Below are positions 45,611 through 53,597 of a DNA stretch of 64,000 nucleotides, piece after piece. The notes below the pieces were generated by a model. The model was not told where the DNA came from and ran no database searches. It saw nothing but the letters and a program-made list of their open reading frames with translations. Made by a program: the position numbers and the translations under genes. The stretch is from Bacteroides faecium. GTDB lineage: Bacteria > Bacteroidota > Bacteroidia > Bacteroidales > Bacteroidaceae. Location of the stretch: assembly GCF_012113595.1 (NCBI RefSeq), contig NZ_CP050831.1:1240001-1304000 (forward strand), in the 5' to 3' direction. Each line of letters begins with the position of its first letter. Position 1 is the stretch's first letter.

Positions 45611-45618
45611 TATCTTTG
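45611..45618 (+). promoter_or_regulatory. Original ychF promoter, now cut off by the insertion
   Basis: TATCTTTG with TTTC at 45586-45589 (21-bp spacer), 47 bp before the truncated ychF start at 45665. The same TGATTATCTTTGCA phrase precedes the intact gene at 56119-56132. Confidence 0.55.
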
Positions 45619-45664
45619 CAAACTTAAATGAGCAACTTGGTAACAAAAGTAATAATAGATTAAT

Positions 45665-45709
45665 ATGGCATTGCAATGTGGAATAATGGTAATGCCATAT
45701 TCAAAATAA
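45665..45709 (+). pseudogene. ychF: Truncated 5' end of ychF left of the inserted element
   Basis: ATG followed by codons for M-A-L-Q-C-G-I, the same first seven residues as the intact YchF at 56254, then unrelated codons and a stop at 45707-45709. It is therefore the original start of ychF, separated from its body by the element. CAATGTGG is the longest string shared by both ends (45674-45681 and 56263-56270). Confidence 0.8.
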
Positions 45710-45859
45710 CAAAAGAGTAACAAAAGAATATAAATATACTATATATCAACATATTACATTCATTTATCATTTTCTGTTGTTACTTCATTTTTCCCTTCCT
45801 CACCCTTGTTTCTTGTTACTTCTGTTACTCGTTTGTTACTCAAAAACAAAAATATTTTC

Positions 45860-45867
45860 TATCTTTG
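45860..45867 (+). promoter_or_regulatory. -7 box of the integrase gene
   Basis: TATCTTTG 25 bp before the ATG at 45893. A TTTG at 45832-45835 is 24 bp away, longer than the usual 19-21. Confidence 0.45.
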
Positions 45868-45892
45868 CTACTGTATCAAACAAGAATTAACC

Positions 45893-47038
45893 ATGAGCAA
45901 AGAAGTGAAAATAAAAGAGCCAATCCGTATCAGAACCAAGAAACTGAACAATGGAAATGAATCTATTTACTTGGACATCTATGTAGATGGAAAAAGAAAC
46001 TATGAATTTCTAAAACTCTATCTTGTTCCAGAAAAAGACCGTGCAACCAAGAACCGTAATGCGGAAACCATGAAATTGGCAAACGCCATCAAAGCTCAAA
46101 AAATCGTTGAGATACAAAATAACCGCTATGGCTTCAGCAACAGTAAAAATAAGTCAAACATCAAGTTGATTGACTATATCCAGTACATAGCTGATAAAGA
46201 TGTAGAAAAGACAGGCAGAAAGGTCACCTCTAATACCCTTATTCATCATTTGCAGCGATACGATAAGACAGGGATTACATTTAAACAACTTGACAAGGAA
46301 TACATTATTGGTTTTGTCGAATATCTAAAAACAGCTAAACAGCAACATTGTAAGAAAGAAAAATATGTAAGCCCAAATACACGTGCCCACTACTACAAGA
46401 TGCTTCGCTATTGCATCAATTATGCTGTAACAGAAGATATTTTACCTGCTAATCCTATGGATAAAATAAAATTGGAAGATAAGCCTAAGCAAGTACAAGC
46501 CAAGCGAGAATTTCTCACCATAGACGAGTTGAAAATTTTGGTAAAAACAGATTTCCGCAATAACACGGTAAAACGAGCTTTCCTCTTCTGCTGTTTTTGT
46601 GGTATTCGCCATTGCGATGTAGCTGCCTTAACATGGGGTGACTTAAAGGAAGACAGTGAAGGAAAATATACCCTCAATATGGTACAGCAAAAAACTAAAA
46701 TAGCAATCTCAATACCACTAAGTGGTGAAGCAGTAAAACAACTGCCTCCTAAAGGCAATGCAAAGCCCACAGACAAAGTTTTCGCTGATTTAATATCATT
46801 GGGCAGAACAAATGAAATATTGCCAAAATGGGCAGAAAGTGCAGGAATAGACAAACATCTTACATTCCATGTCTCAAGACATACCCATGCAACCATGATG
46901 ATTACACTTGGAGCAGATTTATATACTGTATCAAAATTACTTGGACATACAAATATTCAAGTTACGCAAATATATGCTAAGATTGTGGATGAAAGCAAAA
47001 AAAAGGCAATAGCCCTAATACCTTCATTTACAGATTAA
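45893..47038 (+). CDS. Tyrosine recombinase / integrase of the element
   Basis: A 381-residue site-specific recombinase, started at ATG 45893 (the open frame before it covers the promoter). It has an N-terminal arm-binding domain (about 8-85), a SAM-like core-binding domain (about 90-185), and the catalytic domain with R239 in C-G-I-R-H, H326-x-x-R329 in F-H-V-S-R-H, H352 in L-G-H-T and the nucleophile Y361 in Q-I-Y-A-K. All catalytic residues are present, so it should be active. It lies just inside the left end, pointing inward, and would recombine the sites within the first codons of ychF. Confidence 0.93.
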   Translation: MSKEVKIKEPIRIRTKKLNNGNESIYLDIYVDGKRNYEFLKLYLVPEKDRATKNRNAETMKLANAIKAQKIVEIQNNRYGFSNSKNKSNIKLIDYIQYIADKDVEKTGRKVTSNTLIHHLQRYDKTGITFKQLDKEYIIGFVEYLKTAKQQHCKKEKYVSPNTRAHYYKMLRYCINYAVTEDILPANPMDKIKLEDKPKQVQAKREFLTIDELKILVKTDFRNNTVKRAFLFCCFCGIRHCDVAALTWGDLKEDSEGKYTLNMVQQKTKIAISIPLSGEAVKQLPPKGNAKPTDKVFADLISLGRTNEILPKWAESAGIDKHLTFHVSRHTHATMMITLGADLYTVSKLLGHTNIQVTQIYAKIVDESKKKAIALIPSFTD

Positions 47039-47050
47039 TTCAAAATGATA

Positions 47051-47085
47051 CTTGCGAAAAGAGAAAATCTTTTTCTTTTCGCAAG
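47051..47085. terminator. GCGAAAAG hairpin 1 (after the integrase)
   Basis: CTTGCGAAAAG pairs with CTTTTCGCAAG across a T-rich loop, 12 bp after the integrase stop. Likely an intrinsic terminator for the integrase transcript. Confidence 0.6.
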
Positions 47086-47263
47086 CTCCTATATTTTGCC
47101 ATATATTATATACCATTCGGTGTATAAATTTGATTATCAACAAATAAGCCCACAAATCACTAATAGCGGGTAACAAAATAGTAACAAAAAAAACGAAGAA
47201 ATTCGCTTAATGGTGGGCTTCATGTGCAAAGGTAACAAAAGACACCCAACCACAAAAACAAAA

Positions 47264-47300
47264 CTGGCGAAAAGAGAAATAGTCTTTTTCTTTTCGCCAG
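47264..47300. repeat. GCGAAAAG hairpin 2
   Basis: CTGGCGAAAAGA and TCTTTTTCTTTTCGCCAG arms; same core as hairpins 1 and 3. Confidence 0.55.
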
Positions 47301-47660
47301 CATATATATTTTGCTGTCAATAGGTATAGGTTTAGTCCGTTTTGGATATATAAACAAAGGGACGTACTAAACTTAGAATACGAATATTTGCTAATGTTTG
47401 GCGGATGATCGACCTTTCAGGGACGATTTATCTGTGTGTTAAATATGCAAACGACTTTATTTCTATCTAAACATCTAATTATTAGTTATATATATAAATC
47501 AAAACATTGAATTGTATTTTCTTAAACATGCAATTTGCATACAAATTAGGCGATTTTAGAAAAATAGAAGTGCAGATTTTCAATTATAAGAGCAAGGATA
47601 AGTGGTAAACTTTTGTATCTATTTTCTCTTTTTCTGCACTTGAACAAAGGTACGAAATAA

Positions 47661-47702
47661 TACTGGCGAAAAGAAAAACATTTTTTTTCTTTTTCGCCAG
47701 TA
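47661..47702. terminator. GCGAAAAG hairpin 3 (end of the cargo operon)
   Basis: TACTGGCGAAAAG pairs with CTTTTTCGCCAGTA around an A/T loop, 46 bp downstream (on the minus strand) of the last cargo gene at 47748. A long T/A-rich stem fits a terminator for the minus-strand operon. Confidence 0.55.
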
Positions 47703-47747
47703 CCTATTTTACTATAATACCATTTATATCCTCTCAATCAGATCCAT

Positions 47748-48086
47748 CTAATCTTGTTCCTGATTCTTCCGCCAAAAATATCTTTTAAACTTATGACTTT
47801 TATAGTAGCCATTTTCGTCCAAAAACACATCCAGTTTCCAGAAATCCATATCTTCTTTCATTAATAAAATATTATGATTTTTAGTAAAGAAGGCTATCTC
47901 GTCTTTTCCATCCCAATTCCAAATATGCGGCAGCCTATATTGTGAAATATGATTTTTTATATACAATTTGTCAATACTTCCACTAAACGTGGATACTTTT
48001 CCCAAGTAACCGGATTCCTTATAGGTATGAAAAATGACGGTTGGTCGAGATTCCTGATACAGGTAAACAGATAATACGAGTAGCAT
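47748..48086 (-). pseudogene. Small membrane-anchored cargo protein with a damaged start
   Basis: The first ATG in frame gives 112 residues, but the hydrophobic segment clearly begins before it: the bases up to 48104 encode K-L-W-L-S-I-L ahead of MLLVLSVYLYQ. Two lysine codons and then a stop follow upstream, at an A8 run (48105-48112 on the plus strand as T8). An original ATG-AAA-AAA start appears to have been lost there. The rest (FHTYKESGYLGKV, PHIWNWDGKDEIAFF, LDVFLDENGYYKSHKFKRYF) looks like a small periplasm-facing protein of unknown family. It is last in the effector operon, so a second immunity-like gene is possible. It might still be made from the internal ATG. Confidence 0.55.
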
Positions 48087-48120
48087 CAGGATGGATAACC
48101 ACAGTTTTTTTTATGTTGTC

Positions 48121-48773
48121 TTATTTTTCTAAACATACGTATTTCCTTTTACTTTCTGTCATCATTGAAGAATCGAGAGCATTTAAAATATCTTGAGCGG
48201 TCAAACCTTCGGCGTATCTTCCGTACTTGTAATAAAGAGCGAACCCTATTTTTATAGAAGTCTTATCATCACCTGTATCTTCCGCATTTTCACCAGAACT
48301 GTCGATTACTTGAGCTAAATCTGCACCACCCAACAGTGTCTTTTCATCAAATCCGACACTTAACCCGACATATCCGTAATGAATAATTAACCAAACATCA
48401 TAATAATAGTCATAGTCTTTATATTTGTGCCAATAACTTCTATGTGCAATATGTTCAGCAAACTTTTGAGCAAAACATCCTTTAGGTGATATGAGTTCTT
48501 TTTTTGAATGCAAGCTGTAATATCTAATACATGTTCTCCGTTATTGGTTAATTGCCCTCCAATATTACATTCCCAAAAATAAACTTTTGCAGAATCGCTG
48601 AAAGCTTCTGATTTAAGATTTATCAATTCATTATCTTCTGAACTATCAAAACATCTGTCTTTATGAATATCTACTCACCTAAGATCTCTTCCTGAATCTT
48701 ATTTTTTAGCGTCCCAATCGATAAATCTATCCATTCTTGAATGGGAGATGGATGCGAAAGAATAGTTATTCAT
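48121..48773 (-). pseudogene. Frameshifted cargo gene in the effector operon
   Basis: A start at 48773, 15 bp after the lipoprotein gene, is followed by pieces of one protein in different frames: P-I-Q-E-W-I-D-L-S-I-G-T-L-K-N-K-I-Q, then SSEDNELINLKSEAFSDSAK up to GEHVLDITAC, then KELISPKGCFAQKFAEHIAH to the end at 48121. The last switch falls exactly on an A7 run (48503-48509, T7 on the plus strand); one extra A would join the last two pieces. At least two frameshifts are needed overall. No family is recognised; the acidic, aromatic composition and position after a T6SS effector suggest a former immunity protein. Sequencing error at the homopolymer cannot be excluded. Confidence 0.65.
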
Positions 48774-48788
48774 TCCTATTGTATTTCC

Positions 48789-49367
48789 CTAATTGACGTT
48801 GCACGAATCCCAAGAAGTTTTAAGTTCACCGCTAGGAAAATACCTTTCATCTGTTTCATCCAGAAAAATACGTAAGCTGTCTTTTGGAATAAGCATTTCA
48901 TCTGATTCATTTATCTTCCAAGACATTCTAACAAAGAAAATCTTACAATAAATAGTATCATTCACATTTATAAGTTCGTCTTTGGGTAGAGAAAGAGCAA
49001 AGGCGGCATCATAATAATATTTCCCTTTTCCTCCCTGTACTTTTTCTACAGATACCGTGTTTATTATCCCTTCTTCTCTCGAATCATTACTGTCAAACAA
49101 ATCACAATAATGAAACCCCTGCCTTTGAGCAGATGCATATAATAAAAGTACTTTTGTATCAGGATCACATTTTTCAAGATCCGCATCTGATGAAAACCTG
49201 AGAATATAATAATAGGGATATGACATTTCCGGAAATAAAATAGTGTCTTGCGCTATAGGATGTCTTATACTTACAAATTCCAGTTTAGGAATTTGAACCA
49301 AATTGCTGCAACCAATAGCTAACAGTGCTAGAAAAAACAGACTGATAAAAGTGTATTTAGTAGGCAT
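48789..49367 (-). CDS. Lipoprotein, candidate immunity protein to the TssD-lipase effector
   Basis: A 192-residue lipoprotein: signal FISLFFLALLAIGCSN with lipobox Cys20, then a compact beta-rich domain (YYYILRFSSDADLEKC, YYYDAAFALSLPKDELINVNDTIYCKIFFVRMSW). No enzyme motif and no known family recognised. It begins 4 bp after the effector gene, so the two are translationally linked. Effectors that attack membrane lipids from the periplasm are normally paired with an exported or membrane-anchored immunity protein encoded directly downstream, which is what is seen. Immunity is inference from context. Confidence 0.7.
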   Translation of the reverse strand: MPTKYTFISLFFLALLAIGCSNLVQIPKLEFVSIRHPIAQDTILFPEMSYPYYYILRFSSDADLEKCDPDTKVLLLYASAQRQGFHYCDLFDSNDSREEGIINTVSVEKVQGGKGKYYYDAAFALSLPKDELINVNDTIYCKIFFVRMSWKINESDEMLIPKDSLRIFLDETDERYFPSGELKTSWDSCNVN

Positions 49368-49371
49368 TACA

Positions 49372-50757
49372 TTATTGTTTTTTCGTTATATATTCTTTTA
49401 ACAACTGGAATGCAGATTTACCCTGACAAATATTTTCATTAAACATTCGCCTGACTTCCCTATGATGCGCTTTCGATATATAATTTACATCTGGTCCTGT
49501 CTCGGGAATCCACCTTTCTCCAAAGTCCGCTATTACATCCGAAGAATCATCTTTGTTAGGCATAGCTGAAATATTTATCCAGAAATCTGCTTTGGGGGTC
49601 GGAATTTCATAATGTATATCTGATGCTGCCCATACCATTGCTCCTTTGCCAACCGGATCTAAAGTTATTAGCATTTCAATATGAAATCCTTTATCTGTTA
49701 GTATTTGTGACAAATGAGCTCCGTTCCATCCCCCTAGACTATGACCTATTATGTATACGGGTGTTTTAGTCGAGCCAATGTATGTGCATAATCCGGCAAC
49801 ATGTTCATCCCGAAAAACTTCTTCATAACCAAAATATAATGTGTAGTGTTCTATAGATTTCACCGACTTTACCCAGTTTAAATAGGGTGTCGCAGCACCA
49901 TCTTTTATTAGCTCGGTAGGACTTATCGTATAATAGCTATTTTTGTCAGCAGCACCTCCAATAAAAAGCGTTACGATTCTTTTCTTTACAATTGTTATGG
50001 CAGATACTTTTTTCGTCTCTTGTTTTAAATAAGGCATCACGGCAATTTCTTCTCCTGCCCAGTCTTCCTTTATAAATAAGTCCAGCACCTCACCAGTTCC
50101 ATTCTGAACCTCCTTTTTACCATTCACTTCAACGATCCATTTTACCCGTTTGCGGTCATTCTCACTAACATTGGATAAATTATATCCAGTGACTTGGTAT
50201 CTAATTTTGTCAGAAGGTAGAGCAGTGTCTTTTCCTTTTACAGAAGTCACCAATAACAAAGGTGGTGAATAGTTTACTACTTTTGTGGGAGTTTTTTCCT
50301 CCTCCTTGTATTCTTCCCACCAAAATCCATAAGTAGTCTTAATTCTTCTGTCCAGTCTGATAGTCCTATTAATATCCAGCCGTGTGGGGGATATGAGAAA
50401 GTGGGTAATCATGGGGCTGCTTCCTGTCGCATTCATGGTTTCGCCATAGCAACTAATATACGCTTCATCAAAAACGAGCTCTCTAAGCATCATATCGTCT
50501 TTGGTGTGTCGTATTCTTCCCGAAACGGGAACGGGTTCCGCACGGAAAAAGAAACTGGGGCGAGGTTTGTTCATATCAACAAGCATCATGTCCAGAATGG
50601 AACTATCCCCGTTTGATTCCATTTCTATATATATACTTCCGTCTAATACTCCCGTAGTAGGTCTGCCTTTGAGGTCTGTGTTACGGGAAAAACGATAATT
50701 ATACCTTAATATATCCCGTCTATATCCGTTTATTTCTAAGGTTATTTCTGAATACAT
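49372..50757 (-). CDS. TssD (Hcp)-fused alpha/beta-hydrolase, putative T6SS lipase effector
   Basis: A 461-residue fusion. Residues 1-135 have the look of TssD, the Bacteroidetes T6SS tube protein: I-N-G-Y-R-R-D-I-L, F-S-R-N-T-D-L-K-G-R-P-T-T-G-V, I-E-M-E-S, LRELVFDEAYISCYGE, NATGSSPMITHFLISPTRL. Residues about 160-255 are an Ig-like linker (VTGYNLSNVSENDRKRVKWIV). Residues about 260-445 are an alpha/beta hydrolase with nucleophile S340 in I-I-G-H-S-L-G-G-W, acid D367 in T-L-D-P-V-G and a histidine in K-A-H-H (431-432). No signal peptide is present, as expected for cargo built into a T6SS tube. The predicted action is lipase/phospholipase activity in the periplasm of a rival cell. First gene of the cargo operon; no other T6SS genes are on the element, so it must use a resident machine. 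Confidence 0.8.
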   Translation of the reverse strand: MYSEITLEINGYRRDILRYNYRFSRNTDLKGRPTTGVLDGSIYIEMESNGDSSILDMMLVDMNKPRPSFFFRAEPVPVSGRIRHTKDDMMLRELVFDEAYISCYGETMNATGSSPMITHFLISPTRLDINRTIRLDRRIKTTYGFWWEEYKEEEKTPTKVVNYSPPLLLVTSVKGKDTALPSDKIRYQVTGYNLSNVSENDRKRVKWIVEVNGKKEVQNGTGEVLDLFIKEDWAGEEIAVMPYLKQETKKVSAITIVKKRIVTLFIGGAADKNSYYTISPTELIKDGAATPYLNWVKSVKSIEHYTLYFGYEEVFRDEHVAGLCTYIGSTKTPVYIIGHSLGGWNGAHLSQILTDKGFHIEMLITLDPVGKGAMVWAASDIHYEIPTPKADFWINISAMPNKDDSSDVIADFGERWIPETGPDVNYISKAHHREVRRMFNENICQGKSAFQLLKEYITKKQ

Positions 50758-50900
50758 GGCTTTTGTTTTTTATAATGTTTGATATGATTCCCAAACATAT
50801 AAAAAAATCAGGAAGAAAGATGTTTTTTGAACTGCTTTTTAGTGTCTACATGTTCAAAAGCATAAATATCCGCCTTCCTGTAAAAATGCCATGCAATATT

Positions 50901-52256
50901 CTATATTTTCATTCCACTTTTTAATTTCTGTTTGGGCTGCATGTTCCGGCAGAGTTTGTTAAACTGCTCCTTGAACCAGTCGGAAATACTTTGTCCGTTG
51001 ATGTGCAGGAACAACTTGTTCCTATCCACGTCCGTATTTTTAAACACCTGTGCCGTGACCTTCTCCGCCTTGAAGTTCCGCCTGTGTTCTTCCGAATAAA
51101 GCGTGCCGCTGTATTCTATCCTCTCCCCGCACATCAGTTTTGCGGTCTGTTCAGCCGAGAACCCCACGACACGGCACAGCTTTTCCATACGGAAAAGTTC
51201 TTTGAGTTGCGGCAACCACGCACATGCCTTCTCAATCATCCGTGCCAGCCGTGAAACCTGCTTTTGGGTTTCGTCCAGTTCCCGGATGTGCTTTCCCTGT
51301 ACTTCCGTGAGTTCCCTGCGGGATTGCTCCCGTTGCTCCCGCATCATGGCGTGGAGCTTCACTATACTTTCGTCACGGCTGGCGACTTCTTCATGCAGTT
51401 GCCTGTTCTCCTGTTTGAGTTCCTTGATTTCCCCACTGCCCAAAAGAGAACCTACCTTTGCGATAAGTGCGGTTTTGGCTTCGGTCTTGACCGCTTCCAG
51501 CTTTTGCGTGCCTATTTCTCTTTTGACCTGTTTTAGCTGCATATCCGCATCTTTCTTCTCGCTTTGAAGTTGTTGTACATCCGTTTCAAGTTCGCCCGTC
51601 TGCCGCTTCAAATCACGGTAATACTGGGCGGTGGTGACATGCCTTGCTTCCGAGCCACGCACGCCACGCTGCAAACCGTATTTCTCCATAACTTTGGCGT
51701 AGTCGTCATGGTAGCCTGTCAGCTTGTCACGGTTCAGCACGTCATCGGCGCACAGCCGGGCTGCATCCGCTTTCTTCCGGTAAGTGCGCCCGCCCTGCGT
51801 CTGCTTCTTCTGTTTCGCCTTTCTGCGCTCGCCCGTCACGACCGGTACAAGCGTGGCGTGTATGTGCGGTGTGGTTTCATCCATGTGCAGGACTGCGGAA
51901 ACGATGTTTTCCCGTCCAAAAGTCTTGTACAGCCACCTCATACTGTCATTGCACCATTCATCCATACGCCCGTCTTGCTGTATCTTCATCATATCCCCGT
52001 GCGTTCCCGACATCATGACACGAATAGCTCTTACTTGGTCAGAGGTAATCTTCCGTTTGATACCTGCCGACCTGATGCGGTGTGCTATCGCTTCATCACG
52101 TACCGTCACCCCTTCGGGAAGTTCCACCAGTTCACGATTAAGATGTGTACGTGTGGAATCCACATTCGAGGCTATCACCCTGCGCTCGATGTGGTCGGAC
52201 ATCCGGGCGTCCGACGCTCCCTTCGCTTTCTTGAAATCAAGGGTAAAATATCCCAT
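50901..52256 (-). CDS. MobV-family relaxase (Pre/Mob)
   Basis: A 451-residue plasmid mobilization/recombination enzyme. The N-terminal domain (about 1-200) has the Pre/Mob motifs: H39 in R-T-H-L-N-R-E-L and the metal-binding H-M-D-E-T-T-P-H-I-H-A (H124, H131, H133). Residues about 215-345 are a long coiled coil (TGELETDVQQLQSEKKDAD and ELTEVQGKHIRELDETQKQ), and the tail is basic. It should nick one strand at the origin of transfer and lead it into a helper conjugation system. The gene is more GC-rich than the element's cargo, suggesting a separate origin. Its likely oriT lies upstream at 52257-52447. Confidence 0.9.
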   Translation of the reverse strand: MGYFTLDFKKAKGASDARMSDHIERRVIASNVDSTRTHLNRELVELPEGVTVRDEAIAHRIRSAGIKRKITSDQVRAIRVMMSGTHGDMMKIQQDGRMDEWCNDSMRWLYKTFGRENIVSAVLHMDETTPHIHATLVPVVTGERRKAKQKKQTQGGRTYRKKADAARLCADDVLNRDKLTGYHDDYAKVMEKYGLQRGVRGSEARHVTTAQYYRDLKRQTGELETDVQQLQSEKKDADMQLKQVKREIGTQKLEAVKTEAKTALIAKVGSLLGSGEIKELKQENRQLHEEVASRDESIVKLHAMMREQREQSRRELTEVQGKHIRELDETQKQVSRLARMIEKACAWLPQLKELFRMEKLCRVVGFSAEQTAKLMCGERIEYSGTLYSEEHRRNFKAEKVTAQVFKNTDVDRNKLFLHINGQSISDWFKEQFNKLCRNMQPKQKLKSGMKI

Positions 52257-52326
52257 GTTGAAATTCGTTTTTTGTTAGACAATTCCGATTGCCCTGCATA
52301 CCTGCCGCATGGCTCACGGGGTTTCA

Positions 52327-52398
52327 AAAGGGGCTTTGCCCCTTTGCTCGATAGGGTGTTTTTAGCGGTGCTTGCACTGCGTTAAGAAAACGCCCTAT
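52327..52398. promoter_or_regulatory. Candidate oriT region upstream of the relaxase gene
   Basis: Two adjacent hairpins in the ~190 bp between primase and relaxase genes: AAAGGGGC-TTT-GCCCCTTT (52327-52345) and a longer one, ATAGGGTGTTTT against AAAACGCCCTAT (52351-52398) with inner GTGCTTGCAC. MobV origins of transfer typically sit directly upstream of the relaxase gene and contain an inverted repeat next to the nick site. The nick site itself cannot be assigned. Confidence 0.5.
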
Positions 52399-52447
52399 TG
52401 AGCTATGGCTTTTCTTTACTTAAAAGCCTGTGAGGAGCGTACGGCAG

Positions 52448-53428
52448 TTACATCCTAAAACCTTTGCTTTTCTTCTTGGCTAGTTGCTGAACCTGCCTTT
52501 CGGTCTGTTTGGTCGGCTTTGGAAGCTCTAACGGCTGCAACATTTTTTTGCTCGTAAGGTAGTCGTTCAAATCCTTATAGTTACTGTAGATACGAGAAGA
52601 ATCACGGACACGATAGCCGTATTCCCGATGCAATTCCTGCACGGCTTTCATTCCTGCCGCATCGTTATCGAAAAAGCAATGTATATGCTCATAATTCCCT
52701 AACGGGTACAATGCTTTGGATAGATTGGAAACGGAGTTCAAAATAATATAGTCCTGCTTGTCAAGGTCGGGGTTAGTGGGACAAGACTTCTGCCGTAGGG
52801 TCAGGAAAGAAAGATAATCTATAAACCCCTCGAACATATAGCAGGTTTCTCTCGGCTCTCCCGTCTGCCGTATATATGTGATGTCTTTGGGGGCGATACA
52901 GCCTTTAAAATACTTATTGCGCACCTCGTACCCACCCGAAGCATTCGGAAAACCAACGGCAAAGAACTGTTTGCCGTTATTCACAAAACGAACTTCCTTA
53001 CATTCTCTTTTTGCCAGTTCCATATTTATTCCTCTCTCCTGCAAGTAAGAATACAAGGCAGGAGAAGAAAGCGGCATAACTTCCAACTGCTGAAAGCTCG
53101 GCTGTGTAGAGGATTGCTGCTGAAAAGAAAAAGAAACAGGACGGACATGTAATACCTGCTGCGCAATCTTATCCAAAAGGTACGGCACGCTGTCAGATGC
53201 GTAAAGTTCTTGCGCCAGTGCAATGATATTGCCACCTTTACCTAATCCGAAATCATACCACAAATTGCGGTCAGGATTCACTTTGAAAGAAGGTTCTTTT
53301 TCTTCTCTGAATGGTGAGTTATACCATAGGCTATTACCTTGTTTCTTTACAGGGTGGTAGCCTAAACTTTGCAGATAGTCTGCTAATTGAATATTTTTTG
53401 CTGTATGTATATCCATTTGATTATTCAT
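52448..53428 (-). CDS. Toprim-type DNA primase of the element
   Basis: A 326-residue primase with a shortened CHC2-like N-terminus (NIQLADYLQSLGYHP, then SPFREEKEPSFKVNP and LWYDFGLGKGGNIIALAQ) and a toprim domain with YMFEGFIDYLSFL (Glu) and HCFFDNDAAGMKAV (D-x-D). Zinc-binding cysteines of the CHC2 motif are absent, as in many mobile-element members. It probably primes replication of the excised element or the transferred strand. Start may be the fifth codon (MDIHTAKN). The tail K-K-K-S-K-G-F is basic. Confidence 0.87.
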   Translation of the reverse strand: MNNQMDIHTAKNIQLADYLQSLGYHPVKKQGNSLWYNSPFREEKEPSFKVNPDRNLWYDFGLGKGGNIIALAQELYASDSVPYLLDKIAQQVLHVRPVSFSFQQQSSTQPSFQQLEVMPLSSPALYSYLQERGINMELAKRECKEVRFVNNGKQFFAVGFPNASGGYEVRNKYFKGCIAPKDITYIRQTGEPRETCYMFEGFIDYLSFLTLRQKSCPTNPDLDKQDYIILNSVSNLSKALYPLGNYEHIHCFFDNDAAGMKAVQELHREYGYRVRDSSRIYSNYKDLNDYLTSKKMLQPLELPKPTKQTERQVQQLAKKKSKGFRM

Positions 53429-53450
53429 TTTGTAAGTTAATTGATTGTTT

Positions 53451-53482
53451 AACCGTTTAGTTAACCAAACAGCTAAACGGTT
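53451..53482. repeat. Inverted repeat in the primase-RepA gap (possible origin element)
   Basis: AACCGTTTAG (53451-53460) and CTAAACGGTT (53473-53482) around a 12-base spacer. The 169-bp gap also has repeated GGTTT(A/G)GTT and AAACAAACC phrases. Being between the two replication genes, it may be an origin or operator; no typical iteron array is seen. Confidence 0.4.
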
Positions 53483-53597
53483 TCAAGTGGAAGCTTGGTT
53501 TAGTTCTCCAATATACACACCCGAAACAAACCAGACTTGTTTAAAACTGATCCGGTTTGTTCCAGCTATATATACACCTAAACCAAAATAAACTTGC

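Larger units (their letters stand above)
47039..47747. other. Non-coding region of the element with three related hairpins
   Basis: About 700 bp between integrase and cargo. It contains three hairpins of one kind (see 47051, 47264 and 47661) and AT-rich filler; no convincing reading frame. Confidence 0.55.

Noticed and set aside
45806..45892. N-terminal extension of the integrase
   Set aside because: The stretch contains the -7 box TATCTTTG and does not resemble the integrase arm domain; ATG 45893 fits better.
47546..47737. 63-codon open frame in the non-coding part of the element
   Set aside because: It runs through hairpin 3 and has no start context or resemblance to known small proteins.
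51564..52385. 273-codon open frame opposite the relaxase gene
   Set aside because: Shadow frame in a GC-rich gene; no motif and no promoter.
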